In this document: positions 8,017 through 15,177 of the stretch, in pieces
Numbering within the stretch: position 1 is the stretch's first letter
How the letters are laid out: the number at the start of each line of letters is the position of its first letter
Assembly: GCA_023400405.1 (NCBI GenBank)
Contig: JAEXFD010000052.1
Span: 1 to 64,000, forward strand
Length of the DNA stretch: 64,000 nucleotides
Reading direction: 5' to 3'
Source: Pseudomonadota bacterium
GTDB taxonomy: Bacteria > Pseudomonadota > Alphaproteobacteria > Sphingomonadales > Sphingomonadaceae
Position numbers and translations under genes: made by a program
Notes under the pieces: model-generated
Databases searched by the model: none
Told to the model about the DNA's origin: nothing
The model's input: only the letters and a program-made list of their open reading frames with translations

Positions 8017-8760
8017 TTAAGAGGGCATCCGCATCAGCGATGCGGCGCTCTCGTCCATGTTCTTGGCTTCCTTGAGCAGGTTCGCCTGCACTTCGTAGCT
8101 GCGCTGGTTCTCGATCATGTCGACCAGCGCCTGGGTCATGTTGACGTTCGATTGCTCGAGTGCGCCCGACTGAACCTTGGCATCCATGTCCTCGGGCAGC
8201 ACGCCGCCGCCCTTGACGTGGAGCAGGTTGTCGAGACCCTTGGAGGTCTGGCTGCCCTGGGTGCTGACCAGCTTGATCTTGTCGAGTTCCTGGGGCTGCA
8301 TCGGATCGCCGCCGCGCGGGACGATCGACAGCGTGCCGTCGGCGGCGACCATGATCTTGTCCGCGGGCGGCACGGTGATGGGGCCCCCCGACCCCATCAC
8401 CGGGAAACCGTCGCCGGTTTCCAGCACGCCCGAGGCCGCGATCTGGAGATCGCCGCGCCGCGTATAGGCTTCGCTGCCGTCCTTGGCCTGGACCGCGATC
8501 CAGCTGTCGCTGGTGACGGCGACGTCGAGCGGGCGCGCCGTCTGCATCACCGCGCCGGCGCTGCGATCGAAATCCTCGACCTGTTCGGCCGCCATCTGGC
8601 GCGATTCGAGCCCGGACCCTTCGAGCACCATGCGATCGAAGCTGACCCGATCGGCGCGATAGCCGATGGTCGACGCGTTCGCGATGTTGTTCGCGATCGT
8701 GGTCTGCGCCGCCATCTGGCTGCGCAGCCCCGAAAGCGCGGTGTAGACGAGACGGTCCAT
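8017..8760 (-). CDS. flgF: Flagellar proximal rod protein FlgF
   Basis: FlgF is a proximal rod subunit. The 247-residue protein starts MDRLVYTALSGLRSQMAAQ and continues with TIANNIANASTIGYRADRV, the rod-family N-terminal helix. It ends with the LVDMIENQRSYEVQANLLK region and has the internal YTRRGDLQIAASGVLETGDG shared with FlgG. It lies between flgE and flgG as in most flg operons. Confidence 0.95.
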   Translation of the reverse strand: MDRLVYTALSGLRSQMAAQTTIANNIANASTIGYRADRVSFDRMVLEGSGLESRQMAAEQVEDFDRSAGAVMQTARPLDVAVTSDSWIAVQAKDGSEAYTRRGDLQIAASGVLETGDGFPVMGSGGPITVPPADKIMVAADGTLSIVPRGGDPMQPQELDKIKLVSTQGSQTSKGLDNLLHVKGGGVLPEDMDAKVQSGALEQSNVNMTQALVDMIENQRSYEVQANLLKEAKNMDESAASLMRMPS

Positions 8761-8786
8761 GTCCGGGTGCCCTTCCGCGCCTCAGC

Positions 8787-10094
8787 TCAGCTGCGGATGT
8801 TGAAGATGGTCTGCGACATCTGGCTCGCGGTATCGAGCGCCTTCGCGTTCGCCTGGAAGTTGCGCTGCGCCGCGATCAGATTGACCAGCTCTTCGGTGAT
8901 GTCGACGTTCGAGCGCTCGATCGCGCCCGACATCAGCCCGCCAAAGCCATTGGTGCCCGGCTCGCCGAGGCGCGAATCGCCCGAGAAGCCGGTGGCCGCC
9001 CAGGTCGAGTTGCCGAGCTGGCGCAGGCCGGCATTGTTGGTGAAGTTGGCGAGCACGACCTTGCCGAGCGCCTGGGTGTCGCCGTTCGAGAAGCTGGCGG
9101 TCACGGTGCCGTCGTCGCCGATCGTCACGCCTTCGATCTGCCCGACCGGCGAGCCGTCCTGGCTGCTCGAATTGAGGCTGAACGGCGAGCTGACCTGGGT
9201 GGTGCCCTGCGACAGGTCGAGCTTGACCACCTGTTCCGACGTCGCGCCCGGGGCAAGGAAGCCCTGGAAGGTCAGCGGGCCGGTCGGCTGGGAGAGCTTG
9301 CCGGTGCTGTCGAACTTGAGCTCGAACTGCTCCATCTTGTTCGGATCGGTGCCGGCGTTGAGCTGCTGATCGCCGACGAAGGAATAGACCTTCCAGCTCG
9401 ACGTGGCGTCGGTGTCGGTCGGCTTGGTCTCGCGGACGAAATAGTTGGTCAGCGTCAGCGCATTGCCGTTCGCATCGTAGATCGTCGTCTGGACCGACTG
9501 GTTGTAGGTCGCCGGATCGAAGCGATCGAACTTGTAGCCCGCATCGGCGAACTTGGGATTGTCGGCCGGGATGCCCGAGCCGGCGTTGAGGTTGAGGCCG
9601 AGCTTGACGTTGTCGGTCGCCTCGGGCGTGCCGCTGGTCTGCGGCAGGCGCAGGCTGACGGTCGAGGACAGGCCGGTCGCGACCACTGCGCCCGAGCCAT
9701 CGACCGGATAAACCTGCAGCTTGTTGCCCTGCGCATCGACGACATAGCGATCGGCATCGACCTGGAAGCTGCCGTTGCGGGTATAGGCGACGCCGTTGCC
9801 GCTCTTCTCGTCGCCCTTGACGATGAAGAAGCCGTCGCCCGAGATCGCGACGTCGAGCGCCGACGAGCTCTGGGTGAAGCCGCCCTGACCGAATTGCTGG
9901 CGCACCGCCTTCACCACCACGCCCGAACCGACCATCTGGGTGGGGTTCATGTTGGCGGTCGACGCGATCACGTCGGCGAACTGAGTCGAGCTCTTCTTGA
10001 AGCCGTTGGTCTGCACGTTCGCAAGATTGTGCGAGATCGTCGACATGTCGGTCTGTGCCGCCTGGAGGCCGGAGAGCGAAGTGAAGAAGGACAT
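8787..10094 (-). CDS. flgE: Flagellar hook protein FlgE
   Basis: FlgE polymerises into the hook. At 435 residues it is a mid-size hook protein. The N-terminus MSFFTSLSGLQAAQTDMS with ISHNLANVQTNGFKKS, and the C-terminus with VDITEELVNLIAAQRNFQA and a final IFNIRS, are diagnostic. The centre is the variable D1/D2 region. The start is supported by an upstream AGGAGT. It follows flgD by 26 bases. Confidence 0.97.
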   Translation of the reverse strand: MSFFTSLSGLQAAQTDMSTISHNLANVQTNGFKKSSTQFADVIASTANMNPTQMVGSGVVVKAVRQQFGQGGFTQSSSALDVAISGDGFFIVKGDEKSGNGVAYTRNGSFQVDADRYVVDAQGNKLQVYPVDGSGAVVATGLSSTVSLRLPQTSGTPEATDNVKLGLNLNAGSGIPADNPKFADAGYKFDRFDPATYNQSVQTTIYDANGNALTLTNYFVRETKPTDTDATSSWKVYSFVGDQQLNAGTDPNKMEQFELKFDSTGKLSQPTGPLTFQGFLAPGATSEQVVKLDLSQGTTQVSSPFSLNSSSQDGSPVGQIEGVTIGDDGTVTASFSNGDTQALGKVVLANFTNNAGLRQLGNSTWAATGFSGDSRLGEPGTNGFGGLMSGAIERSNVDITEELVNLIAAQRNFQANAKALDTASQMSQTIFNIRS

Positions 10095-10120
10095 GGGGTA
10101 TTACTCCTGCGAAAGGGGGT

Positions 10121-10828
10121 TCAGGCGATCTGCCAGACGTCGTCGGTGGAGACGTTGCCGATGCTGGGAAGGGTGAGGACGGGCTTGCCGTTGGCGCCCA
10201 TCGAGACGGAGGTGACCGGCGCCCAGACCAGCGGCGCGGCCTTGACCATGCCGGCGCCGTCGCTGGCGGTGACCTTGACCTTGAACGGGCCGTCGCCGGC
10301 GGGATCGCCGGTGTCGGTCTTGCCGTCCCAATCCCAGGCGACCGCGCCCTTGTCCTGCGCGCCCATCTCGATCGTCTTGAGCGTCTTGCCCGAGCTGTCG
10401 CTGATCGTGACGGTGACGTTGGTCGCCTTGGCCGGCAGCGACACGGCGCCGGCGAGGCCGCCCGAAGTGCGCGGATAGGCGGTCGAACCTTCGACCAGCA
10501 CGGTCTTGCCAACATAGCCGAGCGCATCGTTGAGCGTCGTCGTGCCGAGGCGATCCGAGATCGTCTTCAGCGTCGAATTCATCGAGGTGATGCCCGACAG
10601 CGACGAGAATTGCGCCATCTGGGCGACCATCTGGGTGTTGTCGACCGGCGCGAACGGATCCTGGTTCTTGAGCTGCGCGGTCATCAGCGACAGGAAGTCG
10701 GAGACGTCCATGTCGGTCTTGCCCAGCCGCGAGGTGTCCTTGGTCGGCAGGGTGGTGCCGCCCGTGGCCGGCTTGGTGCCCTGGCGCGGAATGCCCAGAT
10801 TGGCGAGGGTGGTATCGAAATCGCTCAT
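10121..10828 (-). CDS. flgD: Flagellar hook capping protein FlgD
   Basis: FlgD is the scaffold cap needed for hook assembly and is later displaced. The 235-residue protein has the conserved MDVSDFLSLMTAQLKNQDPF and the following NTQMVAQMAQFSSLSGI near residue 60. These are followed by a FlgD Ig-like region (VTISDSSGKTLKTIEMG, VAWDWDGKTDTGDPA). It overlaps nothing and sits two bases after flgC, consistent with co-transcription. Confidence 0.96.
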   Translation of the reverse strand: MSDFDTTLANLGIPRQGTKPATGGTTLPTKDTSRLGKTDMDVSDFLSLMTAQLKNQDPFAPVDNTQMVAQMAQFSSLSGITSMNSTLKTISDRLGTTTLNDALGYVGKTVLVEGSTAYPRTSGGLAGAVSLPAKATNVTVTISDSSGKTLKTIEMGAQDKGAVAWDWDGKTDTGDPAGDGPFKVKVTASDGAGMVKAAPLVWAPVTSVSMGANGKPVLTLPSIGNVSTDDVWQIA

Positions 10829-10830
10829 GA

Positions 10831-11241
10831 TCAGCGGCCCAGCTTGAGGGTGTCGACGATCAGCGACTTGGCGGTCTGCATCACTTCGACGTTGTTCTGG
10901 TAGGTCCGCGCGCTCTCCATCATGTCGACGAGCTCGCGGGTTTCATCGACGGCGGCTTCCCAGACATTGCCGTCCTTGTCGGCCATCGGGTTGCCGGGAT
11001 CGTAGCGCTTGGTCGGGTCCGAGCCGGCCGTGACGACTTGTTCGACATCGACCGTGGACATGCCGCTTGCCTCGTCGAAGGCGGTGCGAAACACCGGCTT
11101 GATCGTGCGATAGGCGGCCTGGGCGCTCGAGGCGACGGTGCCGACATTGGCGAGGTTCGACGCGGTGGTGTTCATCCGGACGAGCTGCGCGCTCATCGCG
11201 CGGCCCGAGACCTGGAAGATCGAAAGCGGCTGGTCGCCCAT
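10831..11241 (-). CDS. flgC: Flagellar proximal rod protein FlgC
   Basis: FlgC is a small rod subunit. The 136-residue length is typical. The sequence shows FQVSGRAMSAQLVRMNTTAS with NLANVGT and ends in DMMESARTYQNNVEVMQTAK, the standard rod-family pattern. It is placed directly between flgB and flgD with gaps of three and two bases. Confidence 0.96.
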   Translation of the reverse strand: MGDQPLSIFQVSGRAMSAQLVRMNTTASNLANVGTVASSAQAAYRTIKPVFRTAFDEASGMSTVDVEQVVTAGSDPTKRYDPGNPMADKDGNVWEAAVDETRELVDMMESARTYQNNVEVMQTAKSLIVDTLKLGR

Positions 11242-11244
11242 GGC

Positions 11245-11598
11245 TTACTCTCCCTTCAGCGCGCGGGTGATCTGGCCGATGCGGCCATTGAGGAACGACA
11301 GCGTCGTCTGATAGGCGACGGCGTTCTCGGCGAAGGCGGTCTGCTCGGTGGCGAGCTCGACCGTGTTGCCGTCGGCCGAAGGCTGGAGCGGCACGCGATA
11401 GAGGGTGGCGTTCTCGACGGCGCCGTCGACCGAGCCGCCCGGCGTCTCGGCCGAGGCGAGCGCGGCGCGGAAGTCCACGTCCTTGGCCTTGTACCCGGGG
11501 GTCGAGGCGTTGGCGATGTTCGAGGCCAGCATCCCCATGCGCTGCGAGCGCACGGCCAGCGCTGCACCGTGAATGCCGAAAAGGCTGTCATTGGGCAT
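11245..11598 (-). CDS. flgB: Flagellar proximal rod protein FlgB
   Basis: FlgB is the membrane-proximal rod subunit and the first gene of the axial operon. I start it at 11598 (MPNDSLFGIHGAALAVRSQR), giving 117 residues, because a GGGAGA ribosome site lies just upstream and the conserved MGMLASNIANASTPGYKAKD follows. A much longer upstream extension is open but runs through the promoter region and into opposing genes, so it is rejected. A sigma-54 promoter 37 bases upstream of the start drives the operon. Confidence 0.95.
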   Translation of the reverse strand: MPNDSLFGIHGAALAVRSQRMGMLASNIANASTPGYKAKDVDFRAALASAETPGGSVDGAVENATLYRVPLQPSADGNTVELATEQTAFAENAVAYQTTLSFLNGRIGQITRALKGE

Positions 11599-11634
11599 CT
11601 GCACGTCTCCCGCACAAAAGTTCGCCAGCCTCTC

Positions 11635-11650
11635 TGCAATGGCCGTGCCA
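11635..11650 (-). promoter_or_regulatory. Sigma-54 (-24/-12) promoter of the flgB operon
   Basis: The minus strand reads TGGCACGGCCATTGCA, a near-perfect sigma-54 promoter with GG and GC separated by exactly ten bases. Predicted transcription starts near 11624, about 26 bases before the flgB ATG, leaving room for its ribosome site. Confidence 0.85.
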
Positions 11651-11680
11651 AATTGGCGGGGAGCCCCGAAAACAAGTGAA

Positions 11681-11760
11681 TTGCCGGCAAAGCAGCAGGG
11701 AGCGGCAAGGCCTTGCCGGGTGGCCGGCAACCGGCTGCCGCCCGTTCCCGCGCTTGCCGG
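11681..11760. promoter_or_regulatory. Cluster of TTGCCGG/CCGGCAA sites, candidate FlbD enhancer
   Basis: Between two divergent sigma-54 promoters lie TTGCCGGCAA (11681-11690), the perfect 16-base palindrome CGGCAAGGCCTTGCCG (11703-11718), CCGGCAA (11724-11730) and CTTGCCGG (11753-11760). The CGGCA core agrees with what I recall of Caulobacter FlbD (ftr) elements. Binding is inferred. One cluster could serve both promoters. Confidence 0.55.
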
Positions 11761-11782
11761 GGCGCGGAGAGGAGGCGCGAGT

Positions 11783-11798
11783 TGGCCCGCTTCGTGCA
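11783..11798 (+). promoter_or_regulatory. Candidate sigma-54 promoter of the mini-stator operon
   Basis: TGGCCCGCTTCGTGCA keeps GG-N10-GC and matches the sigma-54 consensus at most positions, with A to C in the -24 box and T to G in the -12 box. The predicted start, about 11809, falls at the ATG of the next gene, implying a leaderless or nearly leaderless mRNA. Confidence 0.5.
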
Positions 11799-11809
11799 TC
11801 CACGGGCGC

Positions 11810-12475
11810 ATGGACATTGCAGCCCTTCCGAGCCTCGGCACCTTCCTCGATCCGGCCGCGCTGATCATCGTCGGCGGCGGCACGCTGGTCGCGACCGTGC
11901 TGCGCAATGCGGCCGGCGACCTCGGCCGCGGGCTGACAGCGCTGCGCGACCTCGCGCGCCGGCCGTTCGATGCCGAGCCGCTGGTCGCCCAGGCCAATGC
12001 CTTCGCCCGGATCGCGCGGCGGCACGGCGTGATCGCGCTCGACCGGGCGGTGATCGCCGATCCCGATATCGCCGCCGCGGTCAACGCGATCGTCGACGGG
12101 GCGGGGACGGAGCAAGTGACGACCTTGCTCGAGGAGCGCCGCTGCACGCGGTTCGAACGCCAGCGCGGGGCCTGGGAAGTCTGGTCGGGCATGGCCGAAG
12201 TCGCGCCCGCGATGGGCATGGTCGGCACGCTGATCGGGCTCGTCCAGATGTTCGCGCAGATGAAGGACCCGCAGGCGATCGGCGGGGCGATGGCGGTGGC
12301 GCTGCTCGCCACGCTGTACGGCGCGCTGCTCGCCAATCTGGTCGCGCTGCCGGTCGCGACGCGGCTCAAGCGCCGGGCTCGGCACGAGGCGCAGGAGCGG
12401 CTGCGGCTGCAACCGCCGCTTGCGGCGCTCGCGACCGTCGATCCCGGCGCGCGCATCCACGAGGTTGCGGCATGA
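11810..12475 (+). CDS. Second, small MotA/TolQ/ExbB-type channel protein
   Basis: The 221-residue protein resembles MotA in its channel part. It has a hydrophobic segment at about 15-31, then a cytoplasmic loop, then VAPAMGMVGTLIGLVQMF (131-148, with the family proline at 133) and a last helix at about 160-180. It is much shorter than MotA at 1729-2592 (287 residues). The next gene is a MotB-like protein that overlaps it by four bases, so the two probably form an alternative stator or a related ion-driven complex. No ribosome site precedes the ATG. I start at MDIAALPSLG; longer in-frame starts would cross the promoter. Flagellar function is inferred from context. Confidence 0.85.
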   Translation: MDIAALPSLGTFLDPAALIIVGGGTLVATVLRNAAGDLGRGLTALRDLARRPFDAEPLVAQANAFARIARRHGVIALDRAVIADPDIAAAVNAIVDGAGTEQVTTLLEERRCTRFERQRGAWEVWSGMAEVAPAMGMVGTLIGLVQMFAQMKDPQAIGGAMAVALLATLYGALLANLVALPVATRLKRRARHEAQERLRLQPPLAALATVDPGARIHEVAA

Positions 12476-12969
12476 CCGTGTTCGACGAAGAAGAACCTTC
12501 GCGCGCGGTGTGGCTGACCACGCTCGCCGACCTGTCGCTGCTGCTCGTCGGCTTCTTCGTCTTCCTCCAGGCCAATCGCGTCGAGCCCGCCAAGCTCGCC
12601 GCCGGCATCCGCGCCGGCTTCGGCGTGCGCGCCGAGGCGCCGGCGATGCCGGTCGAGATCGCGGCGGCCAACGGCTTCGCGACCGGCTCGGCCGTTCCCG
12701 GCGACATGGCGGGCGCGATCGAATGGGCCCGCACGGCGACGCGCGACCCGCGCACGCGGCTGCGCGTCACCGGCGAAGTGGATGGCAGCGCCGCGGACGT
12801 CGATCCCGCCACCGGCAGCGGCGCGATCCTTGCCGCCGATCGCGCGCGCATCGTCGCCGCCAACCTCGTCCGCGCCGGCGCCGTCGCGCCCGGCCGCCTG
12901 ACCCTTTCCACCGGCCGCGGCCAGCGCCGCGCCGTCCTGACGCTTGCTTTCGAAGGAGACCGGCAATGA
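12472..12969 (+). CDS. Miniature MotB/OmpA-like stator partner
   Basis: At 165 residues this is about half the size of normal MotB. Residues 16-33 (TTLADLSLLLVGFFVFLQ) keep the Asp (residue 20) just before a single membrane helix, as in MotB. The C-terminal ~65 residues are a worn OmpA/MotB-like domain: LRVTGEVDG in place of RGHTD, then AADRARIVAANLVRAGAV and GRGQRRAVLTL. Peptidoglycan binding is therefore uncertain. It overlaps the MotA-like gene and flgA by four bases each, so all three are translationally coupled. Confidence 0.8.
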   Translation: MTVFDEEEPSRAVWLTTLADLSLLLVGFFVFLQANRVEPAKLAAGIRAGFGVRAEAPAMPVEIAAANGFATGSAVPGDMAGAIEWARTATRDPRTRLRVTGEVDGSAADVDPATGSGAILAADRARIVAANLVRAGAVAPGRLTLSTGRGQRRAVLTLAFEGDRQ

Positions 12970-13505
12970 CCCTCCGCATCCCAGGGCTCGCCCTGATGGC
13001 ACTCGCCGCGCCGCTGCCCGCCCAGGCCCAGGCCTTCCAGTCGACGGCGCTGATCGACACGATCGTCGCGCAGTTCACCGGCGCCGCGATCGGCACCCCG
13101 GGCGGCGCGCTTGCCAGCGTCGATGCCCGGCTGAAGCTGGCCGCCTGCCCGGCGCCGCAGCTCGAATGGCGCACCCCGGCGCATGACGCAGTGGTGGTCC
13201 GCTGCCTGGCGCCGCAATGGCGGCTGTTCGTGCCGGTCGGCGTGGTCAAGGTCGCCAAGGCCGAAGCTGCCCCGGCTAGCCCCGCGCCGGCACCCGCCGC
13301 CAAGCCCGAAGTGGTGATCCGCCGCGGCGATGCGATCACGATCGAGGCGGGCGGCGCCGGCTTCGCGATCACCCGCGAGGGCGTGGCGATGGCGGATGCC
13401 CCGGCCGGGGGCAGGCTTGCAGTCAAGATCGACGACAAGAAGCCGCCGGTGCAGGCGATCGCGATCGAGCCGGGCCGGGCGCGGCTGCCCGGCTGGGGCA
13501 GCTGA
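12966..13505 (+). CDS. flgA: Flagellar P-ring assembly chaperone FlgA
   Basis: FlgA is a periplasmic chaperone for FlgI polymerisation. The 179-residue protein has a signal peptide (LALMALAAPLPAQAQA). The C-terminal SAF-like region reads VVIRRGDAITIEAGGAGFAI with GVAMADAPAGGRLAVKI, typical of FlgA. It is the third gene of the mini-stator operon. The start at 12966 overlaps the preceding stop by four bases. Confidence 0.9.
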   Translation: MTLRIPGLALMALAAPLPAQAQAFQSTALIDTIVAQFTGAAIGTPGGALASVDARLKLAACPAPQLEWRTPAHDAVVVRCLAPQWRLFVPVGVVKVAKAEAAPASPAPAPAAKPEVVIRRGDAITIEAGGAGFAITREGVAMADAPAGGRLAVKIDDKKPPVQAIAIEPGRARLPGWGS

Positions 13506-13515
13506 GATTTTCCGG

Positions 13516-13542
13516 TAAAGTTTTGCCGGCGGCAGCCGTTCT
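13516..13542 (+). promoter_or_regulatory. Candidate sigma-28 promoter of flgM-flgN
   Basis: TAAAGTTT (13516-13523, a perfect -35 box), an 11-base spacer and GCCGTTCT (13535-13542, 5/8 of the -10) fit the sigma-28 pattern. The predicted start near 13549 favours the flgM ATG at 13574 over that at 13556. A TTGCCGG motif overlaps the spacer. Confidence 0.6.
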
Positions 13543-13573
13543 CCGGGCTGCAGAGATGAAGGATCGGCAGGCA

Positions 13574-13867
13574 ATGGTGGATGCGATCGGGAACAAGGCG
13601 AGTGCGGTCGGCGACCGTCGCGTCGCGCCCGTCGATGCCGCCAGGCACGTCTCGGCAGCGCGCGGCGTCGCCGACGAGACCCCCGAATTGCGCAGCGCCG
13701 CGACGGCGATGGCCGGGACCGCGGCCGCGCGGCCGCCGGTCGATACCGACCGCGTCACCCAGCTCCGCGATGCCATTGCGAGCGGCCGCTATCCGATCGA
13801 TCCGAACAAGATTGCGGCGCGGATGCTCGCCGCCAAGCAGGAATGGGATGCCCATGGACCGGCGTGA
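13574..13867 (+). CDS. flgM: Anti-sigma-28 factor FlgM
   Basis: FlgM binds FliA and holds it inactive until the hook is complete, then is exported. I start at MVDAIGNKASAVGDRRVAPV (97 residues). The conserved C-terminal sigma-binding part is VTQLRDAIASGRYPIDPNKI with AARMLAAK. An AAGGA lies ten bases before this ATG. The alternative ATG at 13556 would leave almost no leader after the predicted promoter. It overlaps flgN by 14 bases. Confidence 0.9.
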   Translation: MVDAIGNKASAVGDRRVAPVDAARHVSAARGVADETPELRSAATAMAGTAAARPPVDTDRVTQLRDAIASGRYPIDPNKIAARMLAAKQEWDAHGPA

Positions 13868-14165
13868 GGCCCTTATCCAGGTGATCGACGCGCTCCATGC
13901 CGAGATCGCCGCGCTCAAGGCGAACGACATCGCCGGGCTGGAAACGGCGACGCGGACCAAGCTCGCCGCGATCGACACGGTCGCGCTGTATGACGGCGAG
14001 GCGCCGTCCGCGGAGGTCAAGCAGCTCGCGGCCGAGGCGCACCGCCTCAACGAGACCTGCCGGATCTACGTCAACCTGATGGCGGCAAATGTCCGCCGCC
14101 GGCTGCAACTTCTTTCCGGCCAGGATTTGCCGGCCTATAAGCCGGTCGGCTACGCCATCGCCTGA
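13854..14165 (+). CDS. flgN: FlgN-like flagellar export chaperone
   Basis: The 103-residue, mostly helical protein follows flgM, the usual place for FlgN, the export chaperone for FlgK and FlgL. It has LIQVIDALHAEIAALKANDI and a C-terminal ICRIYVNLMAANVRRRLQLL-like helix (actual: CRIYVNLMAANVRRRLQLL) ending in a tyrosine-rich tail. Sequence identity within this family is low, so the call rests on size, helical pattern and position. The start at 13854 lies within the end of flgM. Confidence 0.75.
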   Translation: MDRREALIQVIDALHAEIAALKANDIAGLETATRTKLAAIDTVALYDGEAPSAEVKQLAAEAHRLNETCRIYVNLMAANVRRRLQLLSGQDLPAYKPVGYAIA

Positions 14166-14222
14166 TCCCCTCCCGGCGCGGTCGCCGCGCCGGCGATCGT
14201 CCCGACTGGCACGCTCCTTGCT
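14127..14222 (+). promoter_or_regulatory. Sigma-54 promoter (14207-14222) with upstream TTGCCGG site
   Basis: TGGCACGCTCCTTGCT at 14207-14222 is a near-perfect -24/-12 promoter. Transcription should start near 14233, 27 bases before the transglycosylase start. A TTGCCGG at 14127-14133, about 75 bases upstream, matches the putative FlbD sites near flgB. The promoter would drive slt-flhA-fliA and so place FliA under sigma-54 control. Confidence 0.8.
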
Positions 14223-14259
14223 CTGATGGGCCCACCATGGGCAATCGGACTGCAAATCG

Positions 14260-15171
14260 ATGAGCGTCGCTTCGGTAAGCGCCCGCGCGGGCGTCCAGAC
14301 CGCCATCGCCACGGCGAGCCGCAAGACCGGTATCGACTTCAATTACCTGCTCGGCCAGGCACAGGTCGAAAGCGGCCTGCGCGCCGATGCGCGCGCCGGC
14401 ACCTCGTCCGCGACGGGGCTCTATCAATTCATCGAGCAGAGCTGGCTCGGCGTGGTCAAGCAGCACGGCGCCGAGCATGGGCTGGGCTGGGCGGCCGACA
14501 GCATCAAGCAGACGAGCACGGGCCGCTATGTCGTGAGCGACGCCGGGACGCGCCAGGCAATCCTCGGGCTGCGCAGCGATCCGCAGGTCTCGGCGCTGAT
14601 GGCCGCGGAGCATGCCGCCGACAACAAGGCCGCGCTCGAGCAATCGCTCGGCCGCCCCGCCACCGGCACCGACCTTTATATGGCGCATTTTCTCGGCCTC
14701 GGCGGCGCGGACAAGTTTCTGAGCCATCTCGCCGCCAATCCGGACCGCAGCGGCGCGAGCCTGTTCCCGGCGGCGGCGCGCGCCAATCGCAGCATCTTCT
14801 TCGCCGGCAACGGCCAGCCGCGCTCGCTCTCCGAAATCTACAGCCGCTTCGCCGGCAAGCTCGACAAGGGCGCCGCCGCGGTCGGCGCGACCGGGCTCGC
14901 CTCGGACGGAGTCGATGCCGGCTTCGACGCGGCGGCGCGTGCCTGGTCCGACGGCGGCAACGAAGTGATCCTCGGCAATGGCGCGGTCGATAGCGACCGG
15001 CACTGGGTCGAGACCACGCTCGCCCAGCTGAACGTCGCGCATTCGAGCGCCGATCCCGCACAGGGCCAGGCCGCGATCGATCCGGCGCTGCGCCAGCGCA
15101 TCGATCCGCTACGCCCGACGCCGGCGACTGCCCGGCTCGCCTATCTCATGCTCGCCAATCTCGGAGCGTAA
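14260..15171 (+). CDS. Flagellar-cluster lytic transglycosylase (SLT domain)
   Basis: This 303-residue protein has an SLT-type lysozyme-like domain near its N-terminus. LLGQAQVESGLRADARAG contains the probable catalytic Glu at residue 37, followed by SATGLYQFIEQSWL. There is no clear Sec signal peptide, so export through the flagellar apparatus is possible, as proposed for SltF-type enzymes. The organism's FlgJ lacks a muramidase domain, so this enzyme probably opens peptidoglycan for the rod (inference). It is the first gene after a sigma-54 promoter and is followed six bases later by flhA. Confidence 0.85.
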   Translation: MSVASVSARAGVQTAIATASRKTGIDFNYLLGQAQVESGLRADARAGTSSATGLYQFIEQSWLGVVKQHGAEHGLGWAADSIKQTSTGRYVVSDAGTRQAILGLRSDPQVSALMAAEHAADNKAALEQSLGRPATGTDLYMAHFLGLGGADKFLSHLAANPDRSGASLFPAAARANRSIFFAGNGQPRSLSEIYSRFAGKLDKGAAAVGATGLASDGVDAGFDAAARAWSDGGNEVILGNGAVDSDRHWVETTLAQLNVAHSSADPAQGQAAIDPALRQRIDPLRPTPATARLAYLMLANLGA

Positions 15172-15177
15172 TCGCCA

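Noticed and set aside
11245..13002. A 585-codon extension of flgB
   Set aside because: The extension would cover the sigma-54 promoters and three plus-strand genes. FlgB is normally about 120-140 residues and has a good start at 11598.
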